A stretch of DNA of 64,000 nt from Burkholderia pyrrocinia. GTDB taxonomy: Bacteria; Pseudomonadota; Gammaproteobacteria; Burkholderiales; Burkholderiaceae. Positions 36,869-44,740 of this stretch are shown piece after piece. The notes under the pieces were generated by a model. It was not told the DNA's origin. It was given only the letters and a program-made list of their open reading frames with translations, and made no database searches. The DNA is taken from NCBI RefSeq assembly GCF_022809715.1, contig NZ_CP094459.1, positions 744,001 through 808,000 on the forward strand. Reading direction: 5' to 3'. A program made the position numbers and the translations under genes. Each line of letters begins with the position of its first letter. Position 1 is the first letter of the stretch.

Positions 36869-37312
36869 ATGAACCAGACCACCATCCAGCAGCCGTCGTT
36901 CGCATTCGTGGCCGCGTCGTGGGCCGCACTGATCGCAGGTTTTGCGGCATTCCTGATCGGGCTCTGGAACGCCGGCATGCAGCTCAACGAGAAGGGCTAC
37001 TACTTCACCGTGCTGGTGTTCGGTCTCTATGCGGCGATCTCGCTGCAGAAAAGCGTCCGCGATCGCGCGGAAGGCATTCCCGTCACCGGCATCTACTACG
37101 GCATCAGCTGGATCGCGCTGCTGCTGTCCATCGCGCTGCTGGTCGTCGGCCTCTTCAACGCAACGCTGCAGCTGAGCGAGAAGGGCTTCTACGCGATGTC
37201 GTTCGTGCTCGCGCTGTTCGGCGCGGTGGCCGTGCAGAAGAACACGCGCGACCTGCAGGGCGCGAAGCCGCGTTATACCGACGCCGATTCCGCGCCGTCC
37301 GTCCAGGAGTAA
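36869..37312 (+). CDS. YiaA/YiaB-type inner-membrane protein
   Basis: 147-aa protein with two repeated modules, each of two hydrophobic segments: WAALIAGFAAFLIGLWNAGMQLNEKGYY and WIALLLSIALLVVGLFNATLQLSEKGFY, the LxEKG(Y/F)Y motif occurring twice. This is the YiaA/YiaB (YiaAB) two-helix domain in duplicate; function is unknown in all species. The ATG at 36869 follows GAGAGG. The frame is open back to 36785 but the added part has no similarity. The glycosyltransferase starts 139 bases after its stop. Confidence 0.85.
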   Translation: MNQTTIQQPSFAFVAASWAALIAGFAAFLIGLWNAGMQLNEKGYYFTVLVFGLYAAISLQKSVRDRAEGIPVTGIYYGISWIALLLSIALLVVGLFNATLQLSEKGFYAMSFVLALFGAVAVQKNTRDLQGAKPRYTDADSAPSVQE

Positions 37313-37451
37313 CGGCACACGGGGCGGGCGCCTGCGAAGGCCGCCCGTTTCGAGACGACGCCAGCTGCGCCCCGCATTCGCCGGCGTGCCGCAGGCTCCC
37401 CGTCCATTCGTTTCATCCGTGCCGCTGCGCATGACGATGGAGATATTCAGG

Positions 37452-38516
37452 ATGCCAGACATCACAGACATCGCACCGCGCACGCGCTCGGTAGCCCGTG
37501 GCGTGGCCGCGAAGGCCGCGCTCGTGCTGGAGACGAACAACCTGCGCGGCGGCGCCGGCCTCGCACAGGCCGTCGACAGCCTGAAGCGCCTCGTGTCGGC
37601 GCTGTCGAAGCAGACCGTGCCGCCCGCGGCACTCGCGCAATGGATCATCACGCACGACGGCTTGCCCGCCGATGCGTGCGCACAGATCGTCGCGCTGGCC
37701 GGCCGCCCGATCGACTTCGTCGAGATCGGCGCGAGCACCGGCTACTACGATGCGAAGAACGACGGTTTCGATCGCGTCGACGCGGCTCGCTGCGACATCG
37801 TCGTGTTCGGCGATGCCGATTGCCGGCCGGCCGACGACTGGCTCGAGCAGCTGCTTGCACCGTTCGCACGCGATGCCGGCGATGCACCCGTCGCGGTGGC
37901 GGGGCGGACCAGCTATGCGCCGAACGTGCTCGGCATCGCGCTGACGTCGATCGATTTCATGTATTTCCCGAGCCCGCTGCGCGACGGCGCGACACGCAAC
38001 TTCTACGCGAACAACGTCGCGTTCCGGCGCGACGTGTTCGCGCAATTCCGCTACGAGCCGCTCGACGGCGTCTATCGAGCCCATTGCCAGGTGATGGGGC
38101 TGCGGATGCAGGCGGCCGGCGTGGCCGTCGAGTTCGCGCCGGCCGCGCATACCGAGCATCGGCTGCCGGACACGCATCGCGAATCGCTGAAGCTGCGCTG
38201 GATGCGCGGCGAGGACAGCGTCGGGCTGACGCCGTATCTCGTGAACGCGTACCTGCCGCGCCAGTGGCAGTGGCTCGGCCGCAGCGGCCCGCTCGGCCCG
38301 TTCTGCGTGATGGCGATGCGGCTCGGATACAGCCTGCGCGCGCTCGATCGCCAGCAACTGCCGCGGCTTGGCGCCGTCCGTTATCTCGCGGCCGTCGGCG
38401 TCACGATCGCCGCGTCCGCCGTCGATACGCTCGGCGCGCTCGCGCGCGGTTTCGGGCTCGCGGGACGGGCGTCGGCCCGGCGCGATCTCGAAGCGCTGTC
38501 CTATCACCGTCATTGA
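37452..38516 (+). CDS. Family 2-type glycosyltransferase
   Basis: 354-aa GT-A fold transferase. Visible are the nucleotide-sugar part with DxD-like VVFGDADCRPADDW (about residues 116-130), an acceptor-side section (NNVAFRRDVF) and a GEDSV motif near residue 257 that fits the family's ED base. A long hydrophobic stretch near the C-terminus (VRYLAAVGVTIAASAVDTLGALA) may anchor it to the membrane. GGAG 9 bases upstream supports ATG 37452; ATG 37431 is possible. First gene of a six-gene run with lipid-type enzymes. Its sugar and acceptor are unknown. Confidence 0.82.
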   Translation: MPDITDIAPRTRSVARGVAAKAALVLETNNLRGGAGLAQAVDSLKRLVSALSKQTVPPAALAQWIITHDGLPADACAQIVALAGRPIDFVEIGASTGYYDAKNDGFDRVDAARCDIVVFGDADCRPADDWLEQLLAPFARDAGDAPVAVAGRTSYAPNVLGIALTSIDFMYFPSPLRDGATRNFYANNVAFRRDVFAQFRYEPLDGVYRAHCQVMGLRMQAAGVAVEFAPAAHTEHRLPDTHRESLKLRWMRGEDSVGLTPYLVNAYLPRQWQWLGRSGPLGPFCVMAMRLGYSLRALDRQQLPRLGAVRYLAAVGVTIAASAVDTLGALARGFGLAGRASARRDLEALSYHRH

Positions 38517-38574
38517 AACGGCACCGCGCACCGCGGCCCCGCCACTCCGACTCCCTGCATTCATCCCGACGACC

Positions 38575-39591
38575 ATGCCTTCATTCGCCACCCGAGTTGC
38601 CTGCCTCGCCCTGTTTGCCGCCAGCGCCGGCGCCCATGCCGCGCCGGTCGATCACGCGGGGCGCGGGATCGTCCACTTCGCGTCGCAAAGCGGCTGCCCG
38701 TTCGCGAGCGCGGCCGCGACGGACTGCAATCGCGTCGCGCTCGATGCGCCCGACGTTCACGCGAGCATCGATACCGACGCGCACGCGATCGTCTTTTCGA
38801 GCGACGCGAATCGCCGCACGAAGGACGTGCTCGGCGACGTGCTGCTGCAGGGCACGGGCGTCGACGGCGACGGCCGGCGCGTGCCGTTGAGCGTCCACGT
38901 GCTGCTGCGTCGCGACGGTGCGAAATGGGGTCGCGACGTGTACGTCCATGCGCCGGTGCACGGCAAGTTCACCGATGTCCGCATCGATCCGTATCGCGTG
39001 CGCGTGAAGGAAGGCGACACCGAGCGCGACGTGCTGACGCCGGACGAAACGCTCGCGCTGTTCGCGCATCCGTCGCTGGCATCGCGGCTCGCGCGGCATC
39101 TCGTGAAGGTGAGCGCGACCGATCCGAAGCAGCCGTCAGCCGACGACATCACGATCGCGCTCGGCGTCGGCGGCCTGACGAAGCCGGTCGCACGAGCGAG
39201 CTTCACGTCGAACGCGCCGCACGATGCGGACGTCGATCGCGCACTCGCGGCCGGTACGTGGTCGATTCGTTTCGAAGCACTGAGCAATCACATTCCGGTG
39301 TGGGTCGCGCAGCGCGAGCTGTTCCTGTTCGGTCTCGACGGCAGCGCGCTGTTGAAGGAGGTGCGCGAGCGCGGTTTCAGGAAGAACGACCGGATCGAAT
39401 TCGGCGCGCGCGGCGGCAGCGGCTATCTGCGCGTGAACGGCCGCGAGGAGGCATTCGCGGGCGCGGCCGCATCCGCGCATGCGTTCATGCAGGAAAGTTT
39501 CGTCGGCCTGATTCTCGGCTGGCGTCGCGATCCGGCTGCCGCTGCGGCATCCGCGACGAAATCCGCGTCCGCACCGGGCGTGCCGGCATGA
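38575..39591 (+). CDS. Secreted protein of unknown function
   Basis: 338 aa with a clear signal peptide (MPSFATRVACLALFAASAGAHA, cut probably before APVDHAG) and otherwise no family I recognise. The mature part contains two cysteines (GCPF and DCNR) close together near the N-terminus that may form a disulphide, several charged beta-like segments, and a low-complexity Ala-rich end. It is 58 bases after the glycosyltransferase and its stop overlaps the next gene's ATG by 4 bases. It could be a periplasmic binding or transport component of the lipid cluster, which is inference from position alone. Confidence 0.8.
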   Translation: MPSFATRVACLALFAASAGAHAAPVDHAGRGIVHFASQSGCPFASAAATDCNRVALDAPDVHASIDTDAHAIVFSSDANRRTKDVLGDVLLQGTGVDGDGRRVPLSVHVLLRRDGAKWGRDVYVHAPVHGKFTDVRIDPYRVRVKEGDTERDVLTPDETLALFAHPSLASRLARHLVKVSATDPKQPSADDITIALGVGGLTKPVARASFTSNAPHDADVDRALAAGTWSIRFEALSNHIPVWVAQRELFLFGLDGSALLKEVRERGFRKNDRIEFGARGGSGYLRVNGREEAFAGAAASAHAFMQESFVGLILGWRRDPAAAAASATKSASAPGVPA

Positions 39592-40337
39592 CAGCGGCAA
39601 GCGAACTGCCCGCATCGCCGCAGGCGATGCACGGCGAGCGCTTCGACTGTCTCGATGTGCCCGTGCCGCACGGCGCGGCGCGGGTACGTGCGTATCTCGT
39701 CGATCGCATCAAGCGGGCGGCGATCCGGCAGCTTCATCGCAGCGCGCATGGCGAGCGCTGGATGCTGCGCATGTACCTGATCGGCGAAGAAGCGACCGAG
39801 TGCGCGTTGCACGACGACTGGACCGGACAGCCGCCGGACTGGCTCGCGCCGCGCATCGAGCAGCATCTCGCGGACGAGCGCCGCCACGCGGCCGCGTTTG
39901 CCGAGGCGCTGCGCCTGCGCGGTGTCGCGGCTTCGACGGAGCCGCACGAGCCCGACTGGCTGAGCCGGCGCAAGATCCTGCGATGGCGCCGGCTCGCGCA
40001 GCGCTACGCGCCGCAGTTCGCGCAAGGCGTGCTCGTGCCGGCCTATGCGACGGGCCTGTGCGCGGAACAGATGGCGATGCGCGTGCTGGCGCGACACTGC
40101 GCGACGATCGGCGACGCGCATCCGCTGTATCCGCTGCTCGCGCGCGTGCTCGCCGACGAGACGCGGCACGTCCGGCTCTGTTCGGACACGCTGCGCCGTC
40201 TCGTCGCGCCGTCCGAGGCGGCGCATCTCGCCGCGTTGCTGGACGAGATCCGCGCGATCGACGCCGGTTTCGGCGTGACGGGGGCGCTGGCGATGTACGC
40301 GGCCGGCTGGATCCAGTCGCTTCGTCCGCGCGCATGA
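39588..40337 (+). CDS. Ferritin-like di-iron protein
   Basis: 249-aa helical protein with a complete set of ferritin-like iron ligands: Glu67/68 in GEEATE, Glu97 and His100 in DERRH, Glu160 in AEQM and Glu191 and His194 in DETRH. This E...ExxH twice pattern is that of di-iron oxygenases and ferritin-like domains (MiaE, AurF and others are distant examples). The start overlaps the preceding stop by 4 bases and its own stop overlaps the next start by 4, so translation is coupled. A hydroxylase or desaturase role on a lipid or sugar substrate is an inference. Confidence 0.82.
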   Translation: MTAASELPASPQAMHGERFDCLDVPVPHGAARVRAYLVDRIKRAAIRQLHRSAHGERWMLRMYLIGEEATECALHDDWTGQPPDWLAPRIEQHLADERRHAAAFAEALRLRGVAASTEPHEPDWLSRRKILRWRRLAQRYAPQFAQGVLVPAYATGLCAEQMAMRVLARHCATIGDAHPLYPLLARVLADETRHVRLCSDTLRRLVAPSEAAHLAALLDEIRAIDAGFGVTGALAMYAAGWIQSLRPRA

Positions 40338-41491
40338 TGCCGCGGATCGTCTATCTCGCGACGGCCGACGCACGCGGCCATCTGATGCGCGCGCAACTGC
40401 TCGTGCATGCGTTGCGCACGGCCGGCGCGCAGGTCGACGTGCTGACGACGTCCGATGCGGGGCAGGCATTCCTGTCCGCGTTCGGCATCGACGCGCCCGT
40501 GCTGTCCCGTTACTACGCGGTGCAGTTCGACGCACGGCAGAACATGCTGCGCGATGCGACCGATCGCAATGTCGCGCACTACGTGTTCAGGCCGACGCGC
40601 ATGCTGCGCGACATCGCGCGGCTGCGTGCGATCGTCCGCGATGCAGATCTCGTGATCAACGACTCGTTTCATCCGGCGCTGCTGTTCATGGGCGCGATAC
40701 CGGGCTGGCGGCGCCGTATCGTTCATGTGTATGGCGGCAGCCTGCGCCGCGCGTTGACCGCGAATTTCGATGCGCGGCTGCCGCGTGCGCTGGCGCGTGC
40801 GTTTGCGCGGATCGTCGACTGGCAGATCGATTCGGCGCGGTGCTGCATCGAGCACGATTTTGCGTACGAGGTGACCGACGCTGCGCAGCGATCGCGCGAG
40901 CATTGCAGGTTGCCGACGCCGGTGCCGGTCGTCGCCGAACTGCCGGCTTCGGAGCCGGCTGTCGCCGCCGTTTATCTGAATCCGCACTTTCGCGATGTCG
41001 CGCTCGCCGATGCGCTGTCGGCCGGCATGCGCGACGCGGGGCTCGCCGCGCACCGCGTGGGCGAGGGTTACGCCGGGCACGACGGCTGGACCGGTGTCGA
41101 TACCGACTGGGCGATGCGTGCCGCGCACGCGCCGCTGATCGTGTCCGCACCCGGAATGGCCGCGCTGTCGATTGCGCGCGTATATCGCCGCCCGATCCTG
41201 CTCGTGCTGACCGATCAGCCCGAGCAGGCGAGCAATGCCGCGCGCGCGGCACGGCTGCAGCTCGTGCATCGCATCGTCACGTGGCGCGGCGATGCGGCCG
41301 CGTTTCGGCAGGAGGTCGGGCAGGCCGCTGCGGACCTGATGCGCAATCCGGGTACGCGAGCTGGAACGATCGCCGGCCGCGAGCATGCGTGTGCGCGCGA
41401 GGATGCGTGGACGTCGCGCATCCTCGCGCTGCGGCCGCATGCACGGACGGCCGATGCGGATCCCCGATGCGAGGCGCCGGCGCCGCGATGA
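40334..41491 (+). CDS. GT-B-like glycosyltransferase
   Basis: 385-aa protein with the GT-B N-terminal pattern ATADARGHLMRAQLLVHALRTAG (GxGHxxR-like) and a second half with a donor-type stretch (APLIVSAPGMAALSIARVYRRPILLVLTDQPEQASNA) typical of MurG/UDP-glycosyltransferase-like folds. Lipid-linked substrates are usual for this fold group. ATG at 40334 overlaps the previous stop by 4 bases. The last ~35 residues are low-complexity. It could act after or together with the first glycosyltransferase of the cluster. Confidence 0.78.
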   Translation: MMPRIVYLATADARGHLMRAQLLVHALRTAGAQVDVLTTSDAGQAFLSAFGIDAPVLSRYYAVQFDARQNMLRDATDRNVAHYVFRPTRMLRDIARLRAIVRDADLVINDSFHPALLFMGAIPGWRRRIVHVYGGSLRRALTANFDARLPRALARAFARIVDWQIDSARCCIEHDFAYEVTDAAQRSREHCRLPTPVPVVAELPASEPAVAAVYLNPHFRDVALADALSAGMRDAGLAAHRVGEGYAGHDGWTGVDTDWAMRAAHAPLIVSAPGMAALSIARVYRRPILLVLTDQPEQASNAARAARLQLVHRIVTWRGDAAAFRQEVGQAAADLMRNPGTRAGTIAGREHACAREDAWTSRILALRPHARTADADPRCEAPAPR

Positions 41492-42117
41492 ACACGATGC
41501 TGCTTCGTGACGATCGTCGACCCGATATCCGGCAGATGCTGGCCGCGACGTTCGGCATGACCGCGGGCCTCGCGATCTTCATTCTGCTGGAGCGCAGCGT
41601 CACGCCGCGCTACGTGTTCGCCACGCCGATCGATGCGCGGATTCCGTTCATCGCATGGTCGTGGTTCGTCTATGTCGGCTTCTTTCCGTTCGTGATTGCG
41701 CTCGCCGCGTATGCACGGCCGCCCGCGTTCGCCGCGTTCAAGGAGGCCGTGCTGATCGCATTCGTGCTCGGTGTCGTCTGCTTCCTGCTGTTTCCGGAAG
41801 CCGTGCCGCGGCCCGACGTCGCGGAGATCGGCAATACGTTCGTGCGCGACCGTCTCGCGCGCATGTGGCAGCTCGATCTCGCGGCCAACGGTTTTCCGAG
41901 CCTGCATGTCGCGGTGACGTGTCTTGCGTGCCGGATGCTGACGGACCGGCGCTGGAGCCGGCATCGGTTCGTGGCGACGGCGATCGGTCTGCTGATCTGT
42001 GCGTCGACGCTCACGCTCAAGCAGCATACGGTCGCCGACGTATTAGGCGGTGTCGCGCTCGCGATGGTCGGCGCGCTGTGGGTCGAGCGGCGTTCGCTGC
42101 GCAGGAGGCTCGCGTGA
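41488..42117 (+). CDS. PAP2-superfamily membrane phosphatase/phosphotransferase
   Basis: 209-aa membrane protein with about six hydrophobic segments. Catalytic motifs are FPSLH (residues 136-140) and KQHTVADVLGG (His180, Asp184); the first part of the PAP2 triad (KxxxxxxRP) is not obvious. FPSLHxA and HxxxD with a following GG resemble the PAP2_3 group that includes inositol-phosphorylceramide synthase, i.e. enzymes moving phospho-headgroups between lipids. ATG overlaps the preceding stop by 4 bases. Phosphatase or headgroup transfer on the cluster's lipid is the likely job. Confidence 0.85.
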   Translation: MNTMLLRDDRRPDIRQMLAATFGMTAGLAIFILLERSVTPRYVFATPIDARIPFIAWSWFVYVGFFPFVIALAAYARPPAFAAFKEAVLIAFVLGVVCFLLFPEAVPRPDVAEIGNTFVRDRLARMWQLDLAANGFPSLHVAVTCLACRMLTDRRWSRHRFVATAIGLLICASTLTLKQHTVADVLGGVALAMVGALWVERRSLRRRLA

Positions 42118-43064
42118 CGACGGATGCCCATGTTCATCACGCCGGGCCGAACGCCGAGCTTGCGTTGTTCGTGCCCGATCCCGCGCTGTTTCGCGTGAGC
42201 GCGCCACGTGTCGGCGCTGCGCTGGCAGGCGACTGGCTGATGATTGCCGGGGCGTTCGCGATGGCGATCGCGTTCCCGCATCCGCTCGTATACGCATTTG
42301 CCGCGGTCGTGATCGCGCGCAGCCAGCTTGCGCTCGCGGTCATGATGCACGAAGGCGCGCACGGGTTGCTGGCACGGAACCGGCGCGTCAACGACGTGCT
42401 GGGCCAGTTGTTCGCGGCCGGCCCGCTGTGGCTGTCGCTGCGCACGTATCGTGCGGGGCATCTGAAGCATCATCGCGCGCCGATGCAGCCTGACGATCCC
42501 GTCGCGCTGCTGTTCGGCGTGCACGACTATCCGGTGACGCGCGGCCGGCTGATCGGCCGCCTGCTCGCGTACGCATGCGGGATCGGCTACGTGACGAGCG
42601 TCGTGAAGCTCGCGCGCGGCGAGTTTGCGCATGCGTTGCCGACGGTCCGGAAATCACGCGCGTATGCGGCGTGGGAAGTCGCGTCGATGCTGGCCGGCAA
42701 CGGCTTGTTGTTCGGTGCGCTCGCACTGGCCGGACATCCGCTGTTGTACATCGGGTTGTGGATCGTGCCGTCCGTCACGCTGTTGCCGCTCGTCGGGCAG
42801 GTGCGCGCGATCTTCGAGCACGCGGGGCTGCCGGCTTGCGACGACCAGAGCCGCAACGCGCGCACGATCATCCGGCGTTCGTGGCAGACGTTCCTGTTCG
42901 GGCCGCACGCGATCCATTTCCATATCGAACATCACCTGTACATGCGGATGCCGTTTCATAACCTGCCGGTCGTGCATCGACAACTCGCGCAGCGGCAGTT
43001 GTTGCCTGAAGGCAATCTGTACGCGGGATACGGTGCGGTGCTGCGTGACGTGAGCGTGCGCTGA
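42114..43064 (+). CDS. Membrane fatty acid desaturase
   Basis: 316-aa di-iron membrane desaturase/hydroxylase. Three histidine boxes are complete: HEGAH (residues 79-83), HLKHH (116-120) and HFHIEHH (268-274). Several membrane segments (AGAFAMAIAFPHPLVYAFAAV; LLFGALALAGHPLLYIGLW) lie between. The GTG start at 42114 has AGGAGG upstream and overlaps the PAP2 stop. Last gene of the coupled run. Position and regiospecificity are not readable; lipid-bound acyl chains or sphingoid-type chains are likely substrates. Confidence 0.88.
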   Translation: MTTDAHVHHAGPNAELALFVPDPALFRVSAPRVGAALAGDWLMIAGAFAMAIAFPHPLVYAFAAVVIARSQLALAVMMHEGAHGLLARNRRVNDVLGQLFAAGPLWLSLRTYRAGHLKHHRAPMQPDDPVALLFGVHDYPVTRGRLIGRLLAYACGIGYVTSVVKLARGEFAHALPTVRKSRAYAAWEVASMLAGNGLLFGALALAGHPLLYIGLWIVPSVTLLPLVGQVRAIFEHAGLPACDDQSRNARTIIRRSWQTFLFGPHAIHFHIEHHLYMRMPFHNLPVVHRQLAQRQLLPEGNLYAGYGAVLRDVSVR

Positions 43065-43188
43065 CTTGCGAGCGGGGATTGTGCGGTTGTATGCGCCGGG
43101 GCGACGGTGGACGAGGATGCCGGATGCTTGCGCGCACAATCGGATACGAAGTGGAAATTTCGAGCCCGACACGGCAAGAGGCAGACGC

Positions 43189-43213
43189 AAAAAAGCCTCC
43201 ACGCGGGAGGCTT
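43189..43213 (-). terminator. Intrinsic terminator of tRNA-Lys
   Basis: On the minus strand, GCCTCC (43206-43211) and GGAGGC (43195-43200) form the stem, with an extra AG/CT-type extension, followed by TTTTTT (43189-43194), 26 bases after the tRNA 3' end. Confidence 0.85.
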
Positions 43214-43238
43214 CAATTGCAACTATCGAAAAGATAGA

Positions 43239-43315
43239 TGGTAGGGTGGGAGGGACTCGAACCCTCGACTCTCTGATTAAAAGTCAGATACTCTAACCAA
43301 CTGAGTTACCACCCC
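43239..43315 (-). tRNA. tRNA-Lys (anticodon UUU)
   Basis: 77 bases including an encoded CCA. Acceptor stem GGGGTGG pairs with CCACCCT. The anticodon loop CTTTTAA reads UUU in the centre, so it decodes Lys AAA/AAG. The T loop GGTTCGAGTCC is typical. A near-consensus sigma-70 promoter lies about 85 bases upstream and an intrinsic terminator 26 bases downstream. Confidence 0.97.
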
Positions 43316-43399
43316 ACGTCCTCAAAAACTGCTCGAGAACGAGAAAAACGGCTTCAGGCTGTAGCTGATGCGGCTTGCTTGCGACCCAAAGAGCAAAAG

Positions 43400-43428
43400 A
43401 TTATAGCGACGGATTTTCGGTGAGTCAA
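43400..43428 (-). promoter_or_regulatory. Near-consensus sigma-70 promoter for tRNA-Lys
   Basis: On the minus strand TTGACT (43423-43428) and TATAAT (43400-43405) are separated by exactly 17 bases. Expected start near 43393 gives a 5' leader of about 78 bases to be removed before the mature tRNA. Confidence 0.85.
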
Positions 43429-43444
43429 CAATCCGCCACGATAA

Positions 43445-44194
43445 TTATTTGATCGTTTCGAGCTTGCCCTGCGCCGTCTGCGCCGCGTTCGACCCGGCGT
43501 ACTGCGACACCACCTGCTCGAACGTCTTCTTCGCGGCCGCCTTCTGGCCTTGTTCGAGCTGGTTCGTACCGATCGCCACGAGGGCGTCGGCCGCGCGCGG
43601 GTGTTGCGGGTACTTGCTGACGATCCCTTGCCACGTCGCCGTCGAACCGCGGTAGTCGCGCAGCGCGTATTGCGCGTTGCCGAGCCAGTACTGCGCGGTC
43701 GGCTGGTGGGGGCTCTGCGGATACTTCGCGATGAAGCTGCGGAACGAAGCCGCCGCCGCCTTGAAGTTGCCGTTGCGGAACTGCTGCTGCGCCGCGTTGA
43801 GCGCATCCGTTTCACCCGGCTGCACGGTGCCTTCGACACCGTCGATCGTCGCCTGCTGCGGCTCGAACTTCTTGAGCCGCGTGTCGAGATCCTGGTAGTA
43901 CTCCTTCTGCTGCCGCTCGAGCGTCGTCAGCCGGTTCGTCAGGTCCTCGTTCTCGCCGCGCAGCGTCGCGACCTGCTGGTTCAGCTGGTCGAGACGGCCG
44001 GATTGATCGAGGATCGTACGCTGGGCGGCGGACAACTGGCTCGCCAGGTTGTCGGTCTTGCTGCGCAGGTCGAGCACGGCGCGGCGCGCTTCGTTGTCGT
44101 CGAACACGCCGGCGTGCGCCGGCGCGGCCGACCACGCCGCGCCGGCGACGCAGAATGCTGCGGCAACGCGCAGCCAGGATACACGATGCGTCAT
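43445..44194 (-). CDS. cpoB: Cell division coordinator CpoB (YbgF)
   Basis: Periplasmic protein of the Tol-Pal system that couples outer-membrane constriction to peptidoglycan synthesis through TolA and PBP1B. A signal peptide covers about residues 1-28 (RVAAAFCVAGAAWSAAPAHA), a coiled-coil trimerisation segment rich in Gln/Leu spans about 38-105, and the C-terminal TPR repeats follow (ALNAAQQQFRNGNFKAAAAS; AQYWLGNAQYALRDYRGS). 249 aa is normal. Last gene of the operon; 19 bases lie between it and pal. Confidence 0.93.
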   Translation of the reverse strand: MTHRVSWLRVAAAFCVAGAAWSAAPAHAGVFDDNEARRAVLDLRSKTDNLASQLSAAQRTILDQSGRLDQLNQQVATLRGENEDLTNRLTTLERQQKEYYQDLDTRLKKFEPQQATIDGVEGTVQPGETDALNAAQQQFRNGNFKAAAASFRSFIAKYPQSPHQPTAQYWLGNAQYALRDYRGSTATWQGIVSKYPQHPRAADALVAIGTNQLEQGQKAAAKKTFEQVVSQYAGSNAAQTAQGKLETIK

Positions 44195-44213
44195 ACGGCG
44201 ATTCTTCCGTTAC

Positions 44214-44723
44214 TTACTGTTGGTAGACGAGGTCTGCGCGACGGTTCTGCGCCCACGACGCTTCGTCGTGACCCGTTGCCTGCGGCTTTTCCTTGCCGAG
44301 GCTCACGGCTTCCATCTGCGAATCGTTCACGCCGAGCAGCGCCATCGCGCGGCGGACGGCTTCCGCACGCTTCTGGCCCAGTGCGAGGTTGTACTCGCTC
44401 GTGCCGCGTTCGTCGGTGTTGCCCTGGATCAGCACGTGGCGCTGCGGATGGCTCTTCAGGTACTGAGCGTGCTGCTGCATCAGCGGCTGGTACTCGTCCT
44501 TCACCGAATAGCTGTCGAAGTCGAAGTAGATGCTGCGCTTCGCGAGCGGGCTGTTCGGGTCGTTCAGCGGATCGACGTTCACTTGCGCGACGTTGTCGGC
44601 GCTCGGTTGCGTGCCGACTGCACCCGCGTTTGCCTTGTCGTCGAGCTTCACGCCCGATTTGCACGCTGCGAGCGCGCTGATCATCATCACGGCCAGAGCC
44701 AGACGAGCTTTATTCGACATCAT
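44214..44723 (-). CDS. pal: Peptidoglycan-associated lipoprotein Pal
   Basis: Outer-membrane lipoprotein that tethers the outer membrane to peptidoglycan and binds TolB. Signal peptide with lipobox LAAC (cysteine about residue 21, in MISALAACKSG). The C-terminal OmpA-like domain has the peptidoglycan motif GNTDERGTSEYNLALGQKRAEAV. 169 aa. AAGGAG 7 bases before ATG 44723 chooses this start over the next ATG at 44720. Confidence 0.97.
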   Translation of the reverse strand: MMSNKARLALAVMMISALAACKSGVKLDDKANAGAVGTQPSADNVAQVNVDPLNDPNSPLAKRSIYFDFDSYSVKDEYQPLMQQHAQYLKSHPQRHVLIQGNTDERGTSEYNLALGQKRAEAVRRAMALLGVNDSQMEAVSLGKEKPQATGHDEASWAQNRRADLVYQQ

Positions 44724-44740
44724 GGTTACTCTCCTTGTGG

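Noticed and set aside
35357..43064. Mobile genomic island
   Set aside because: Accessory-looking gene content beside a tRNA, but no integrase, transposase, direct repeats or base-composition break is seen.
43316..43444. Terminator of the tol-pal operon
   Set aside because: No stem followed by T-run is seen after the ybgF stop on the minus strand; the tRNA promoter occupies the space.
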